A program made the position numbers and the translations under genes. Below the pieces are notes generated by a model, which saw only the letters and a list, made by a program, of their open reading frames with translations, made no database searches and was not told where the DNA came from. A stretch of 64,000 bases of DNA from Aselliscus stoliczkanus (Eukaryota > Chordata > Mammalia > Chiroptera > Hipposideridae), in NCBI GenBank assembly GCA_033961575.1, contig CM066738.1, positions 101,519,478 to 101,583,477 of the forward strand, read 5' to 3'. Shown piece after piece: positions 47,116 through 59,488 of this stretch; the stretch's first letter is position 1; each line of letters begins with the position of its first letter.

Positions 47116-48655
47116 TCACTTGAGATGGGAAAGAACAGGTGAAGCTGATTGGGGAGGAAAGGAGGCACTCAGGTTCGATTATGAAAGTTTACATAGCCAA
47201 GATTAGTCGAGGGAGTGCGAGGTATTCTAAAAAACAAGTGAAGAAAGCAACTTGGGGAAGAGGGAGTGATCAACTGTGTCAAAGGTTGAGGGCAGATCAA
47301 GTGAGAGGCTTGAAACTATTCAATGTAGACATAGGGAGGCCATTGGTGATCTTACAAAAGCAGTTTCCGTAGAGGAATGAGGGAGGAAAACCCAAACTAC
47401 AATGAATTGAAGAGGGAAAGGGAAGAGAAAATGTGGAGACATATAGGTCACTATTTTAAGGAGTTTTGCCTCAGAATAAAAGGGCTGGTTGGTGGCAAGG
47501 AAAATAGTGTCAAGAGGAGAGTTTTCTTTAGTTGGGAGAAATAATAACAATAATCACAGTTGTTTGCTGATGGCAATGTATGAGTGTAGAATTAAAATAA
47601 TGTCTGTGATGATGCAGGAGAGAAAAGAGAGCATTCCTGGGGTGGCTGAAAAGGGACAGGGTCTAGCAGATGGGTTTTGGGGAGCAGCACGGAGAGCTTA
47701 CCTGTGCTAACGGGAGGGAAAGCAGGGTATGCGGTGGAAACCCTGCCAGTGGGGGACTGGAGTGCCCTGTCAATATGTATGGAGTGTCTTCTAATTGCTT
47801 TCTTCTGATTCAAGAATTAGGAAACCAGGTTGTTAGCTAAGAGTGAAGACTGCTGAGGTGGGGGAGAAGGTGGAAGAGAGAGTAGAAGGCGTGAAGTAGT
47901 CAGCAGGAGAGGGAAAGTGGGAACAGGCTAGGGAACGTAGTACAATTGGTGGTTGGCATGCAAGGCCCAATGAAATTCATGGGCATTGTCCTTCCACTTT
48001 TGTACATCTGTGACCGGCTTTAAGTGTCAACAAGGAAGCTCTGGTCCAACAGGAGGGAAAAACTGAATTCAGTTTGAAGCAGTGCCCAAATATTTACTTT
48101 ATAATGAAAAACGATAGAATTGGGACACCTTCACTACCATCCACTCTGTGTCATTTGTCATAAAGGAAGTCAAAGGTGCTACTCAGTGAAGCTTTGTGAA
48201 TTCTTTTAGTCAAGAGCTCTAACTGGAGAGAGGGAGAGGGAGAGACAGAGACAGAGACAGAGATAGAGGGAGGAAGAACATTATTCTTTCCAGAACAATG
48301 CCAGCTAATAATCAGAAGGAATCATAACATTAGAAAGGCACCATTTTGCAGCCCTTTGTATTGATTCAGGCACAGATCAACAATGGACAACAAGAGACTA
48401 TCACGTGTAATATTATCGGAGAACATGATAGTCACACAGGCTCCAAGTACCTCTCCCACATTGCTTTACTGTAAGGGAAAATACATCTTTACCTTGGAGA
48501 GACTGGGTGGACATCACCTTAGGAAAGTGATCAAATTAGCGTCAACCTTGTGGTCCTCCTGATGTGATGTAGAAAGTATGCAATATCACCAGCGTGGCAT
48601 TCTGGGTAAAAATGTTTACCTCAAATCTAATCATAAGGAAACAATCAGACAGTTT
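47116..48655. other. unassigned purine-rich sequence
   Basis: No gene recognised. The first 600 bp are unusually G/A-rich and may continue the old repeat. A GAGAGG/ACAGAG-rich tract lies at 48222-48272. Confidence 0.35.
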
Positions 48656-48659
48656 TAGA

Positions 48660-49197
48660 ATATGGGACATTCTACAAGACCAATTGGCCTGGATCCTTTG
48701 AAAAAGTCAATAAAAGAAAATAGAAAGTGAGAGGACTGCTCTTAATTAGCAAGCGACTCTGGAGACGAAAGAAACCACTGCGATGTGAACCTAGATTGGA
48801 TCTTGGATCAGAAAATAGAATAGCCATGAAAAGACATTTTGGGGACCATTGGGGAAATCTGAACATGGATTGTTTTTCAGATGATGTTATGGAATTAATA
48901 TTGATTTTCTTAGGAGTGATATTCATATGATGTTTATGTAGGAGATAGTTTTATTCCCAGGAGATGTAGGCTGAGTTTCTTAGAGGTGAAGTTTTATGTT
49001 AGCAACTTATTTTCAAGTGTGTCAGCCAAAAAAAGAATGTGGGGTGTGTGTTCGTGTGGGTGTGTGTGAAGAGAGTGAACAATGAAGCAAAGGTGGGAAA
49101 TGGTAACAACTGGTGAATCCGGAAGGACAGTACATGTGTGTTTAACTTAACTGCTGATCTGAAATTTTTCCAAATAAAAGTTACATGAAAAAAAGAG
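48660..49197 (+). mobile_element. old LINE-1 3' UTR, sense
   Basis: CCAATTGGCCTGGATCCTTTG, GATTGGATCTTGGATCAG, GGACCATTGGGGAAATCTGAAC, TTTGTGTCAGCC-like block and TTTTTCCAAATAAAAGTTACATG show an L1M 3' UTR, most complete of the three related copies. Confidence 0.88.
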
Positions 49198-49200
49198 CCC

Positions 49201-49338
49201 TGGGCCAGCCGAGTGGCACAGTGGTTAAGAGCTGGCTTGGGACACCAGTGGCCCCGGTTCGGATCCCACATGAGAGCCAGTGACACTGCCCTCTACAGCT
49301 AAGATGGTGAACAACAGCTCCATTAAAAAAAAAAAAAA
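49201..49338 (+). mobile_element. type A tRNA-SINE, sense, intermediate length
   Basis: GGGCCAGCCGAGTGGCACAG head, GGTTCGGATCCC B box, GAGAGCCAGTGACACTGCCC, then CTCTACAGCTAAGATGGTG and AACAACAGCTCC, the first part of the long-form middle, before poly-A. It is intermediate between short and long forms and inserted right at the L1 tail. Confidence 0.93.
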
Positions 49339-49344
49339 AGTCCT

Positions 49345-50435
49345 AACTGTGACAAGCTGCTTAAAGTACCCTGAATGCATGAAAGGCGAAAGGGACAGGA
49401 GACCAGAGTCCTTTGATGCCAAATGTTCTCCTTTGTTTTTGAAAACAGTGATTGCTACATTGTTTTCCATTCCTAAAAATTTCCTAAATTCCAGCACAAC
49501 AAATAATTCTGCAGGAGTTCCAAAAATGCCTGGCTGTTTCCACACTCTGGGCAAATGTTTTCTGGGTACAGAAACAACAACAACAAAATACCAAATATCC
49601 CCTGCCTCATGGAGGGGAGGACATGAGCTTCTGACAATAAGAGAGGTCTCTCCTCCCAGAAATAACCAGCATCCTAGCTCTCTGGTTTCCGCCAAGATAA
49701 ATTCAGGACATGGCTTACACCAGAAAGTACCAACCATAAGCAACTGGAGATCCTGGAAGCCAAATGGAGGAAAGCAACTTAATCTTCCGCAGCTCTTCCT
49801 TGAGAACTCAAAACTCACCAGCACGCTGAGCTGAGTTTCAAGCCATGCAGTTGAAGAGGGTGTAGACAACTTGGAGAAAACTCCAAACCCATAAAAATGA
49901 CTTCAGGATTAATGGCCCTGAGAACAAGTTTTCTGAGGCAGTTCTAAGAGAACCAACTGCTTTGCCAGCAGAAGAGCAACTATGTGGCAATGTAACGATG
50001 GGTCTTCAGATGTACAAAAAAAATGTCAACCAGATGGTCCCCACTGCCACCAGAACAGGAAGAGAGGAAATTGGTTTGCCATAATGAAAGAATGTGTTTC
50101 TTGGAAGGTTGTTAAAAGGGGGTTGGGCCTTACCAGAAGGGGAACTAGGTATGCTCTCACTGTGATTCAAGGCTTGATCACAAATACGTTTAAAAGAACA
50201 TTTTTTTAAAGCCATTCAAACTGTGAAAAATCTCATTGACCCCCAGATTTTTAGCCTTTTTCAACTTAACCAGTAGATGCTTTATTCTTCTATTTTCATT
50301 TTTCTTAACCTACCTATGGCAAGGTCTTCAGTAGGGGGATGTAAACATGTTCTCATCGTGAGAGTCTCTGACCATAAGCGGCATGACAGTTTATTCCAAA
50401 TGGTCAATCAGCCCCAGTGAGCCTATATTTGGTCA
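49345..50435. other. unassigned sequence
   Basis: No gene recognised. Overlapping open frames on both strands (49225-49869 minus, 49280-49834 plus) begin in the SINE and lack any domain. Confidence 0.4.
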
Positions 50436-50439
50436 TGGG

Positions 50440-50576
50440 AGCCTGGAGTTGGGTGGTGAAAGGAGCATTGTTCTAGGGGCCCAGGAGCCTGGGCCTGGCT
50501 GGACCACTGACGAACTGCAGCTCGGGCAAGTCCCTCACTCTGGTCCTCAGTGTCTTCACCTGTAAAATGAACCTGG
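50440..50576 (+). mobile_element. MIR SINE, sense
   Basis: CTGGACCACTGACGAACTGC, GGGCAAGTCCCTCACTCTGG, CCTCAGTGTCTTCACCTGTAAAATGA are MIR landmarks. Truncated by or adjacent to the next element. Confidence 0.8.
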
Positions 50577-50582
50577 ACTGGC

Positions 50583-50785
50583 CCAGCGGTCAGCAAATTT
50601 CAGCACTAAGCCTGTTTGTATAAATAAAGTTTTATTGGAACACAGCCATGACATAACTTACATATTGTCTATGACCACTTTCTCACTGTGTCACAGTGGT
50701 TGTGACAGGGATTGTATGGTCTGCAAAGCCACCAATATTTGCTATCTGGCCCTTTATTTGCAGTTTACTAACTCTTGGGCTAGAG
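50583..50785. mobile_element. hAT-type DNA transposon fossil
   Basis: GGTCAGCAAATTT near the start, TTTGTATAAATAAAGTTTTATTGGAACACAGCC, ACATATTGTCTATGACC, GTATGGTCTGCAAAGCC and ATTTGCTATCTGGCCC match a very common mammalian hAT MER repeat. Exact family not named. Confidence 0.8.
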
Positions 50786-50799
50786 AATTTCTTAGGCAC

Positions 50800-50940
50800 T
50801 GTTTCCTAAGCTTCTTCATGATAAGAATCCCCTAGGAAGTGAGTAGAGAGGTGGAGGATTTATTAAAATACAGATTACTAGGTCTTGCTCCTGAAAATTC
50901 TGATTCAGTAGATCTGGAGTTGGGTCCAGCCATCGCTATT
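50800..50940. mobile_element. hAT-Charlie-like MER fragment
   Basis: AGAATCCCCTAGGAAG, TTTATTAAAATACAGATTACTAGG and AATTCTGATTCAGTAGATCTGG fit the same MER family as 11.5 kb, reversed in part. Short and diverged. Confidence 0.55.
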
Positions 50941-50943
50941 TTT

Positions 50944-51030
50944 TAAAATTAGTTTCAGGTGTACAAAACAATGTAATAGTTAACATTGACAGCCCTCACA
51001 AGGTGATAACACCTCCCCCCCCATCTCTAT
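50944..51030 (-). mobile_element. LINE-1 3' end fragment, antisense
   Basis: AATTAGTTTCAGGTGTACAAAAC, AATGTAATAGTTAACATTG and a following C-run read as the reversed L1 3' terminus. Confidence 0.65.
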
Positions 51031-52880
51031 TTTTAAGTAGCACTCTATCACCTTCAGGCAAAGGCATGCTAAGTGCCCTTCAAGCTCTAAATTATATCAA
51101 TACATTATTGAGTGTGTTTTTCACTTTGACTTTATCTTTCAAATTATGTTTATTTTGATAAGCACACTAATTGGTCTGGGTAAGAGGATGAAGGTGGAAA
51201 TGAGAACAATAGTTAAAATATGCTAACTCTAAGTCTCTTTCCAGTAAACATCTTCCACATACACAATTCACCAAGTTTGACGTGTCCATGGAGCTAATCA
51301 GGAGTTGGCACCATGTCAGGTCTGAAATTAGCTCCGTTCCTCTTTAATTACTGCGCTCTCTATAACCTGTCTCAGAAAGTTATCTCTTTCTTCTTGTAAG
51401 GGAGTATTCTGGTCCTAACACGGCTGGTTTACATGTGAGAAAGATAATGTCATGAAGGGAAAATGATAAAATAGATGGAGGCTGATTTTGTCAGAAGAGT
51501 TTTAAATGGAACGATCCTGCAAAGTGGTTTGACTTTCTATGAACAACTGGACCAAGTGGGACCAAATGTGTTCATTGCATGAAAGCAGAAGATTAATTTC
51601 ATCCCAAGAGCTCAGCTGTGATTTATGATGCCAATTACTTTTGTTTGCTTTTTGCTTTGGTTCGTCTATTTTTCTCTCATTCACCCACACCCGACATGGT
51701 CATTTGTGCCAGGCTATCTCTATGACAGTCACATCTTTCCAAAAAGCGTTCATAAGTTACTTCCCCCTTCCTCCCAACTCCTGCAAGATTCCCTTTTCAA
51801 CAAAACTAGAAACTCACAGGACTGATGCAGTCTTCCTTTGCATTTTTATATCATGTGTGGCTGGGAGCTTAGCACTTCTAGAAGACGAGGAGAAAAAGAA
51901 CCTTATATACGCTGGCATGGGCATTTATGTTGCGTTTGAGGAAGCCACTAAGGCCAGGAGAAAGCAAATCTGAAAAGTCCCAGGCCTTGCATTTTGATGC
52001 CCTTCATCTTCTGAGAGGCGGCTCCTTCTGTTGGGCTCACAGCGCCACCTCTTGGCCTACAGCAAACAATGCTCTTGACTCCAGAAGAAGGAAGAGATCT
52101 AGAGTGCAATGTATGCGTATTATCCTAGGCTGCTGTGGGAGCTATTGCCACCTGCAGAGGATACCTGATAGCAAATCTTTAAATAAGCAATCCTCCTCAT
52201 CTGAGGTTGACTTTCAGATCCTAACACCAATAGGAGCCCCCACAAGCCGCTGAGGTTAGGCTTCTTCATCCCAACCCACCTGTGTCTGCCTTGCTCCAGT
52301 TAATGGCCGTCTTTCCACACATATCAGAAAATGACATGTTCCAAAATATCACTTAAAAATTAGTCATTTTAGCCCCTGCACATGCAGGTAACTTCGAGGC
52401 ACCCCTTGGTCACTTTTGGGTGAGCTGCAAATAGCAAAAAACCAAATTCACAAAAATTGCTTTCTAGCAGAGACTCTCGAGCAGAGTCTCAGAAGATATT
52501 TGTTCTGAGACTTCAGAGACCAAAAACCCCAGAAAAACTGGCAAAGAAAAAGTGAGCAGGAGGGAAATTGAAAAGAAAATGGGTAATGTTATTCCCAAAA
52601 AAGCAATTCCTGTTTTTCTAAAGCATATGTTTCTTCATTGTTTCCTTCAACACTTCTTTGGGAATAAATGATGCTCTGCAGAAAAAAATAAACGCAAAGT
52701 AACCAGACCAGAAAGCAGTAATTTAATTTCATAAACAGTAAAATAAAAATGAGTTTGAGTCTCTTGAGGGTCCGGTGTTGTGTTTGTCCAAATCAACCAA
52801 TGATACATGTTTACGCCTAGATAAATGCACACAATTCTTCAATTAGAAACAGGAATCCCTTCCCGATTAGCCACTACTCC
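51031..52880. other. unassigned sequence with a CTCF-like motif
   Basis: No gene recognised. On the minus strand at 52041-52057 GGCCAAGAGGTGGCGCT resembles the CTCF core with two mismatches. Open frames 51641-51973 and 51927-52253 show no domain. Confidence 0.35.

Positions 52881-52881
<1 letters not shown>

Positions 52882-52932
<51 letters not shown>
52882..52932. repeat. (CA)n microsatellite
   Basis: About 25 uninterrupted CA units. Confidence 0.98.
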
Positions 52933-52934
<2 letters not shown>

Positions 52935-53099
52935 TTAGAATTAGAAAGCGACTGATATATATTAATTGAATATATTAAGTATAAGAAAACAGTGGCCTTG
53001 TTTCTGCTGAAGTTTCCTCTCTGTAACATAAAGAGCCTAGCTTTGGGGAGGGTCCTTGGCTCACAGCTGCGCCCATGTCCCATTCCAGGGCCTTCACCC

Positions 53100-53312
53100 T
53101 AAGGCATTCAGGTTGGCAGCACAGACCCTGGACCAGCCTGTGACCTTGCACAGGTGACTTAAGTTCTCCGTCTGGTTCCCTCATCTGTCTAATGGGGATG
53201 CTGACAATTTTACCCACCTCAGAGGGTTGTTCAAAGACTAAACAATAAAGGTAAAAGGCTTAGAACAGTGCCTGGCACATAGTAAGTGAGTACCATAAAA
53301 AGTTGCGGCTAT
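53100..53312 (+). mobile_element. MIR SINE, sense
   Basis: TGTGACCTTGCACAGGTGAC, CCCTCATCTGTCTAATGGGG, CACCTCAGAGGGTTGTTC and AGTGCCTGGCACATAGTAAG are clear MIR landmarks. Confidence 0.92.
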
Positions 53313-53507
53313 TACTACTATTACCCCAAAGTCAGAGATTCTGTTTCTTGTGGTGGTGGACACTGAACGTTTTCTCACCCTGGTGTTTCAGTTCTTTGCT
53401 CTTCTATACATGAAATGCTCCCTCAGCACCTTGGGTTAAGCTTTATCTTAACAACAATTCACTCCTTCTCTTCTTCCTTCCCTCTGGACACTCAGACTGA
53501 CTGATAA

Positions 53508-53547
53508 GGGGTGAGAGGGTGGGGGTGGGGGGGTGGGGGGAAGTGGG
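53508..53547 (+). other. G-rich tract, potential G-quadruplex
   Basis: Runs of 3-7 G separated by single T residues on the plus strand, the densest such tract in the window. Confidence 0.75.
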
Positions 53548-53682
53548 AGTCTTCCCTTAAGAGTAGGTGATTAACTGATTAACAAGAAACTGAGGTTTCA
53601 GCAGGCCCCTGTGAATCCCCAATGAGTAGAAGCCTCATGTATCAGGAGAAGGATAGAAAGGGGAGGACCTCTTAATATTGAT

Positions 53683-54082
53683 TGTATTGGTCCACTAGGA
53701 CTGCCTGTAACAGAATATTACAGGCTGGGTGGCTTAAATAACAGAAACTTATTTTCTCACAGTTCTGGAGGCTGGCAGTCCAAGAGTAAGTGTTGGCAGT
53801 TCACTTTTCTTCAGAGGTCTCTCTCCTTCATTTGCAGATGGCCACTTTCTAGCTACGTCTTCACATGGTCTTCCCTCAGCACGTGTGTCTGTGTCCCAAT
53901 CTCTTCCAAGGACACCAGTCATGTTGGGTTAGGGTCCACCCAAATGACCTCATTTTACTTTGCTTATTTCTTTAGAGCCTCACTCTTTAAATACAGTCAC
54001 ATTCTGAGGTACTGGGGGGTTAGGACTTCAACCTATGAGTGGGGGGAGGAGACGTGTTACAACTCAGCCCATAATATTTATT
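53683..54082 (-). mobile_element. solo LTR, MLT1A-type (ERVL-MaLR), antisense
   Basis: ACAGGCTGGGTGGCTTAAATAAC, CTCACAGTTCTGGAGGCTGGC, TTTGCAGATGGCCACTTTC, AAGGACACCAGTCATGTTGG, AAATACAGTCACATTCTGAGG and a run to CTCAGCCCATAAT give an almost complete MLT1A-type LTR in reverse. Old and non-coding. Confidence 0.88.
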
Positions 54083-55135
54083 ATAAATGTTTTAATGAAA
54101 GAAAGCCATTGTTTCACGAGTTACCAAAAATAATAATAATAATAATTCTCAGTCCTTCACCCCGTAGATTTATCTTCTCAATCCACAAGAGAAAACAACC
54201 ATAGGGCAAACTGAATATTCTGGGTAAGTAGATTGCTACTAGCTACTTCAGTTAGGAATTTAGCCCCAAATAAGTTCATAGTAGAAATCAAACATGATCC
54301 TTCACCATGATTTAAAAATGAAAATTATTTTTTATTATTATCCATGTATCTATTTTTTTCCATGTAGAGGCTCATGTCTCCATTCAGCCACTCCATTATT
54401 TTATTTTTAATTCTATTGAGCGCTCCTGCAGGGACTATATTTGCAATACAGAGATGAAAGACACAAGCTCCATCAACTAGGCACAGATGATAACATGGGG
54501 GCTGGAAACAGGGGCAAATGATTACAATAATGACAATGGCTGACATGCTGTGACATGTCCAGAGCGGAGGTGAGGCTGAGCATGGGGTCAAAGGTGGCCA
54601 GCGAAGACTTTTGGGATAGGACGGGGCCCAATCCAATCTTGAAGGCGGAAGATTTTGACCAGAGGAAGGTAGGAGGAGAAAGCAGGTAGACAGACATGTG
54701 CCCAGGTTCCTGGGGAAGGAGCGAGTGCCCCCATTGCAGTCACTTCTCAGTAAGGAGCACGTGTGTCCCCAGGGGTAATTTCAGGAAGAAACATAGCACA
54801 TTTTTGAAACTGGCAATTGTACTCATTAATAAGCAATTAAAACATACCTTTCATAACACATGGGGTCCTGGCTAGGTCAGTGCTGAGACAATTAGCTGAC
54901 TCTTCCACCCCGAAAGACTAACTCTGTCCCTGTGTTCTGCATGACGCTTTCTGAGTGGCCACTGAGTGTGTGGGGAGATGTTAACCGGGGTTTGGATTTG
55001 GATGGGACTCAGCGATCCCATGGGAAAGAATTTGAACCCTGTTCATAAAGTTCATTACAAACATATCTAAGGGTCTGAGACCCTGATGCCAGCCAGGCTA
55101 TAGAGAAGAACAACGGAGTCCCTGAGATTTAACAA
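54083..55135. other. unassigned sequence
   Basis: No gene recognised. A short (TAA)n at 54128-54146. Confidence 0.4.
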
Positions 55136-55137
55136 CA

Positions 55138-55195
55138 AAAAAAAAGGCACTGTGTTGTACACCTGAAGCTAATTAAAATAAAATTTAAAAAAAAA
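55138..55195 (+). mobile_element. LINE-1 3' terminus, sense, very short
   Basis: TGTGTTGTACACCTGAAGC, TAATTAAAATAAAATTT and an A-run are the last bases of an L1. The same A-rich, GGCACT flank occurs before and after (AAAAGGCACT), which fits a short target-site duplication. Confidence 0.75.
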
Positions 55196-56355
55196 AAGGC
55201 ACTTGAGTGAGCAGCTTTGGCTGGGCCGGCCAAACTCAGCAGGGGGTGATTAAGTCAGGGAGGGGCCGGATGCCAGATACTGTGGGGCTGTGCTTGCCTC
55301 CCCCCAGGACCCCTCTCTATATCCCAACAAAGCCCAGGAGAGCCTGCCTGCTCTAAAGTGAAGGCTGGGTATAAAGGGAAGATGTGAAAGCTATATGCTC
55401 CTAGGATCTTGTCCCCTGACACAGGGACACCACGAAAAGATCTTTTCTCCCAAGGCCCAAAAAAGAATGGTCAGTGGGGCAGAAAGGGGCCCAAGGCTAG
55501 TAGAATGACCTGAGATGGCAGAGCACAGGGCTTACAGAACTGCCAGACATCAATATAATCTAAGGGACACTCGGCCCTTTCCTGGCTCCTGAAGAAATTA
55601 CAAGAGAAAGGCACGCTGTCTGGACCCTCCTGTGGGCCGGGCCGTTGATTCAGTGAATTTAGGGACAGACTGTGAGAGGTTGTAAGCTTGTGAGAATAGA
55701 GCATTAGGGGACTCGTATAGAGCCCCCCAGGTTTTCCTCAGAACCACATAGGACAATGAAGCCCTGGAAAAGATGGGACAGCAGATGGGGGGAGGGGAGG
55801 TTGGCAGTCTGAAATCCGATCATTTCTGCAAATACAACCTCAGTTCTCAGTGTCTCGTGACACCTGGGGCCAATTGGTTGCATTATGCCCTACAGTATGT
55901 GACTGAGCTACCTTTTGCAGTAGAAATGCAAAATCACACTCACTTTTAAAACAAAACATAGGGTTTCAACATTTTTCTAAAGATAACTTTGCATTGCCTG
56001 TACAAATCTGGGAGTTTGGTTTCACTTTGCTCTGGATAAGGAGGGATGTCTGTGGAATAATTCAAGCAACTTCAGGGAGCCACAGATCCTGGGAGTGAAG
56101 GGGTGGGGAAGGCAGTGGGGAGGAGAGATGAGGTGAAGAAGTGGCTGGACAGATCAGGCAAGGCCTTGGACCCTCCCCCTCCTCTGGGTTCCTCTCCAGG
56201 GAGTTCTCGCCCCTGATCCCTGGGCACCCCACCTCTCTCTCTCCATGTTCTAACACAGCTACTACCCATCACTGATACCAAGTTTACCTCCAAATTCCTC
56301 TCCTTCACTTGTCAGAATTTACCTATCCTGTGTTGTTTACTGGAATGTCAGACAC
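55196..56355. other. unassigned sequence
   Basis: No gene or repeat recognised. Confidence 0.4.
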
Positions 56356-56358
56356 ATA

Positions 56359-56574
56359 CAGAGGGTGCCAAAAAAATTGTGTACACATTTTAAGAAAGGA
56401 AAAATCTGTGTTTAAATTGCAATACAATTAATGACACTAGCATTCATTTGATTAACGCCATCTTTTGAGCCAACGTCATACTATACATTGATACCATAAT
56501 TCAATTTCGAAAAGTAATACATGGTGTTAATTTTTTGTGTGTAAATTTTTTTTGGCATACCCGCTATTTGAATT
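56359..56574. mobile_element. mariner-like MITE, intact, 216 bp
   Basis: The left end CAGAGGGTGCCAAAAAAATTG and right end (reverse complement GCGGGTATGCCAAAAAAAAT) form diverged inverted repeats, flanked by TA at 56357-56358 and 56575-56576. Inner sequence AAGAAAGGAAAAATCTGTG is shared with the split copy at 39.3 kb. No transposase frame. Confidence 0.82.
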
Positions 56575-56784
56575 ACAGCTGATCTGTTGATACATGCAAA
56601 TAGATCATGAATTTGCATTTTTCACCGTGATATCTCAGAGACAAGTCCTTAATTCAAAGATTTATTCTTGGCAGAGGCGTCCCAGGCATTTCTAGGCATG
56701 AAAGCTACCTGTTCGAACTCGCTTTGGGCATCAACCTATTAGAAGTTCAATTTATGATATTGTCTTCAACTTGGTGGGGAAATC

Positions 56785-56940
56785 ACTTCACTTGTAGCAT
56801 AGTGGACACATGTCTTGAATGCTGAGCCAGACAGGCCTGCGTTCAAGTCTCGACTCCAATCTTGTCTGGAGCATGTGACCAAGGCCCTCAGAGCATCTGT
56901 TTCCAAACTGTGAAGGAGCACATCGAGGGCATCTGATCAG
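56785..56940 (+). mobile_element. MIR SINE, sense, 5' half
   Basis: TGAGCCAGACAGGCCTGCG, TTCAAGTCTCGACTCC, GTGACCAAGGCCCTCAGAGC correspond to the MIR tRNA-like half and core. Confidence 0.7.
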
Positions 56941-58960
56941 GCTCTGGTGGACAAGTCAGTGAAAAATTGGTGTCAAGTTGTAGCAGACACCCTTGAATAG
57001 CTGCCCAACCCTTGAATAGCCATTCCCTGCCCCTTCCGTCTTATAGCACAGCGCACTTCCCATATAGATGCTACAATTGGAAAGTTTCCAATCACAGAAA
57101 GGAGAAACTGGGGGTTGGGATGGGGATACTACTTTTCTGCCCCTGGTCCCTCAGAAGTGCGGGGGGCCCCTTAAAATCCTGAGAGGCTCCCCTTTTGCTG
57201 ACAAAGGCAGAGTGAAACGATGAAAGATCCCATGTCCTGGAAGACATCACGAAGATCTGTGTGAAGCAATCCGGGACTCCACTGCCCATGGGGCTCTTAT
57301 CATGGGAGATAATAAACCCCTGGTGTTTACACCATTTCAGTTGGCTGCTCTGATGCTTGCTACTGAATCACTCTGGTATAAAACCATTTTGCAGAAGTGC
57401 CTTTAAGAGCTTGGCAATGTTAACTGCCTTGCTTCATCTTGATGTTCACTGATCACTCAGGATGAACCATTTCTAGGCATCCTGCTAATTGAAGTAAAAG
57501 ACCCAGGTAGTCTAGACAGGCAGCCCCCTCCCGTTCCCCTATGTCTGTACCTGTTAGCCTCTGGAGACAACAGAATGTGAAAAACTGAGGGACTGTTTTG
57601 ACTAGCTATCTCCCCACACCTACAAAACTTCGCACATCCCCAAATGGAAGATCAAACTAGCCTTTTTCACAAAAGTAGAAGAGAATTGTATTTAGTGTTA
57701 CAAGAGACCCTAGCAATCAGTGATTGATTTTAAAATGAACCATCTTGAAAGAAAGGAAAATTCCAAGAGCATTTGCACCCTCACCCCACACGACAGGGGT
57801 GGAAATGTTACTCCAGGTGACAGTATTGGTAACAATACATTTATATTCTCCCTCATTCTGTGTGATCCACTATGTCGTTTCTGGAGGATTTCTGGTGGGG
57901 CTGGTGGTGACTGGAACCTTGGGAGGGGGATGCCTGCCGCTTCCCCTCCCCCAACACAGTCGCCAGTCACCCTGCCCACCTCCCGGTACCAAGAATTAAG
58001 CAAACTCTAGCAGCCTGACTGCAACTTATGCACCCACCCTCTTAGTTTTTTTCTCTCTTGGTCAATAAAATGTGTTGTTTTAGACTCTCCATTAAACAGG
58101 ACAACAAGGTGGGATCTTTTTTTTTCTTCTCTTATTGTAACTCAATCTAATTCTTATGTAAATCACAAGTAAATTTGCAAAGCAAAAAGAACAGTGGCAT
58201 CCTGCTAAAATCGGTTAGCCCAATGAGACACTTGGGAAAAGCAGCAGGGAATTCAGAGGGGGAGAATCAACAAAAACAAGACAGCTGCTTGGTGCACACT
58301 TGATTTTTATTTTTGCAAATGACATCTCCCCAGATGAGAAAAAAGCTTTCCGTCTAGCACACCTCTAAACAAATTCCTTAGGGTGGCCTAGCTCTAAAAT
58401 AATAAGAAAATGACCTATCTTTTCTGTTTTCAGGTTTTTTCGCTATACAATGTAGGGCAGACTACATTATCCATATTTGTGCAGCCCCCATAGCTGGTGG
58501 AGCTGCTTGAATCACCGTATTGTGGGAAGACCCATGGCCTCCCACCCATGCCTCCCAGTGACCTGGCCTCAAGAGGCTGGAGAATTTAGGTGGTGACATC
58601 TCATACCCATTTGCCATCTTGGAATCTCCTATGTGACAGTCAGTTCCATGCAGAGGGGGACCTGTTTGTTTAGTTCCCTTCCGTACCCTTAGTCTTCAGG
58701 ACAGCGGACCTCAGAAGACATTCAGTGACTGATGTTACACACAAATGAATGAATATACCAATGACTCAAAAGGCCCTTGGCAGCTCTAAGATTAAAGATG
58801 GAAACCGTTACAGGTGTGGGCCTCAAGCCGGGCCTGGGCCTTACCATTTGATAGAATGAATTATGTCCAAGATGTCTTCCTGAGACCTTAGCACACAGAT
58901 ACTTCTCCCCACTGTCTTTCATTGGGTTGCCCTTTCATTAGCCTGAGGTTTAGATTGTAA
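56941..58960. other. unassigned sequence
   Basis: No gene recognised. 57045-57340 ends in GGAGATAATAAACCCCTGGTG and looks like the end of an old LTR, but it cannot be named. Confidence 0.35.
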
Positions 58961-59015
58961 TTAAGATAGATGGTTATAATAATATATTATAACCATTAAG
59001 ATGGTTATAATAATG
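58961..59015. repeat. perfect AT-rich palindrome plus partial direct copy
   Basis: ATGGTTATAAT at 58970-58980 and its exact complement ATTATAACCAT at 58986-58996 are separated by AATAT. TTAAGATGGTTATAATAAT at 58997-59015 repeats the left arm 31 bp on. Confidence 0.9.
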
Positions 59016-59274
59016 CTCAAATTTTTCTGCATAAAAGCCCTGAAGGCATTTTTTATTAGGGAGGGTGAAATATAGCTTTGCTTGCCTAAGGTCATGGAGG
59101 AATGAGGTGAGAGGAACTGATTTGGTTCCAGGGAGATGGAAGAGCAAATCATGCTGATTTTGCAAGTGTGTCCAGGGCCTGCCTGGTCCCAAATGCCCAC
59201 CTGGAGTTTACACCCAGGAGGGCAGATCGATTTTAGGATGTCATCAAGTGGATCCATCTCCAATGTATGCTTCC

Positions 59275-59488
59275 ATGATTTTAAAGACATATACACCCAT
59301 GTAGCCACCCTCCAATCAAGATAGAGCTCATTTCTATCATCCCAAAATAATTCCCACATGCTCCTTGGAAGTTAATCCCCAACCCAGGGCCCCAGGGGAT
59401 CACTGATCTGCTTACTACTCATATAGGTTTGCTTCACCTCTTTTATAAGAACATATACATGGCTTATTTCATACAGCATGATATTTTT
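59275..59488 (-). mobile_element. LINE-1 3' region, antisense
   Basis: CCAATCAAGATAGAGCTCATTTC, ATCATCCCAAAATAATTCCC, CATGCTCCTTGGAAGTTAATCC, CCAGGGGATCACTGATCTGC and CATACAGCATGATA follow an old L1M element in reverse. Confidence 0.82.

Noticed and set aside
49225..49869. The longest open frame, 214 codons on the minus strand
   Set aside because: It ends inside a type A SINE and its poly-A, overlaps a 184-codon frame on the other strand and shows no domain. At most a chance frame helped by SINE sequence.
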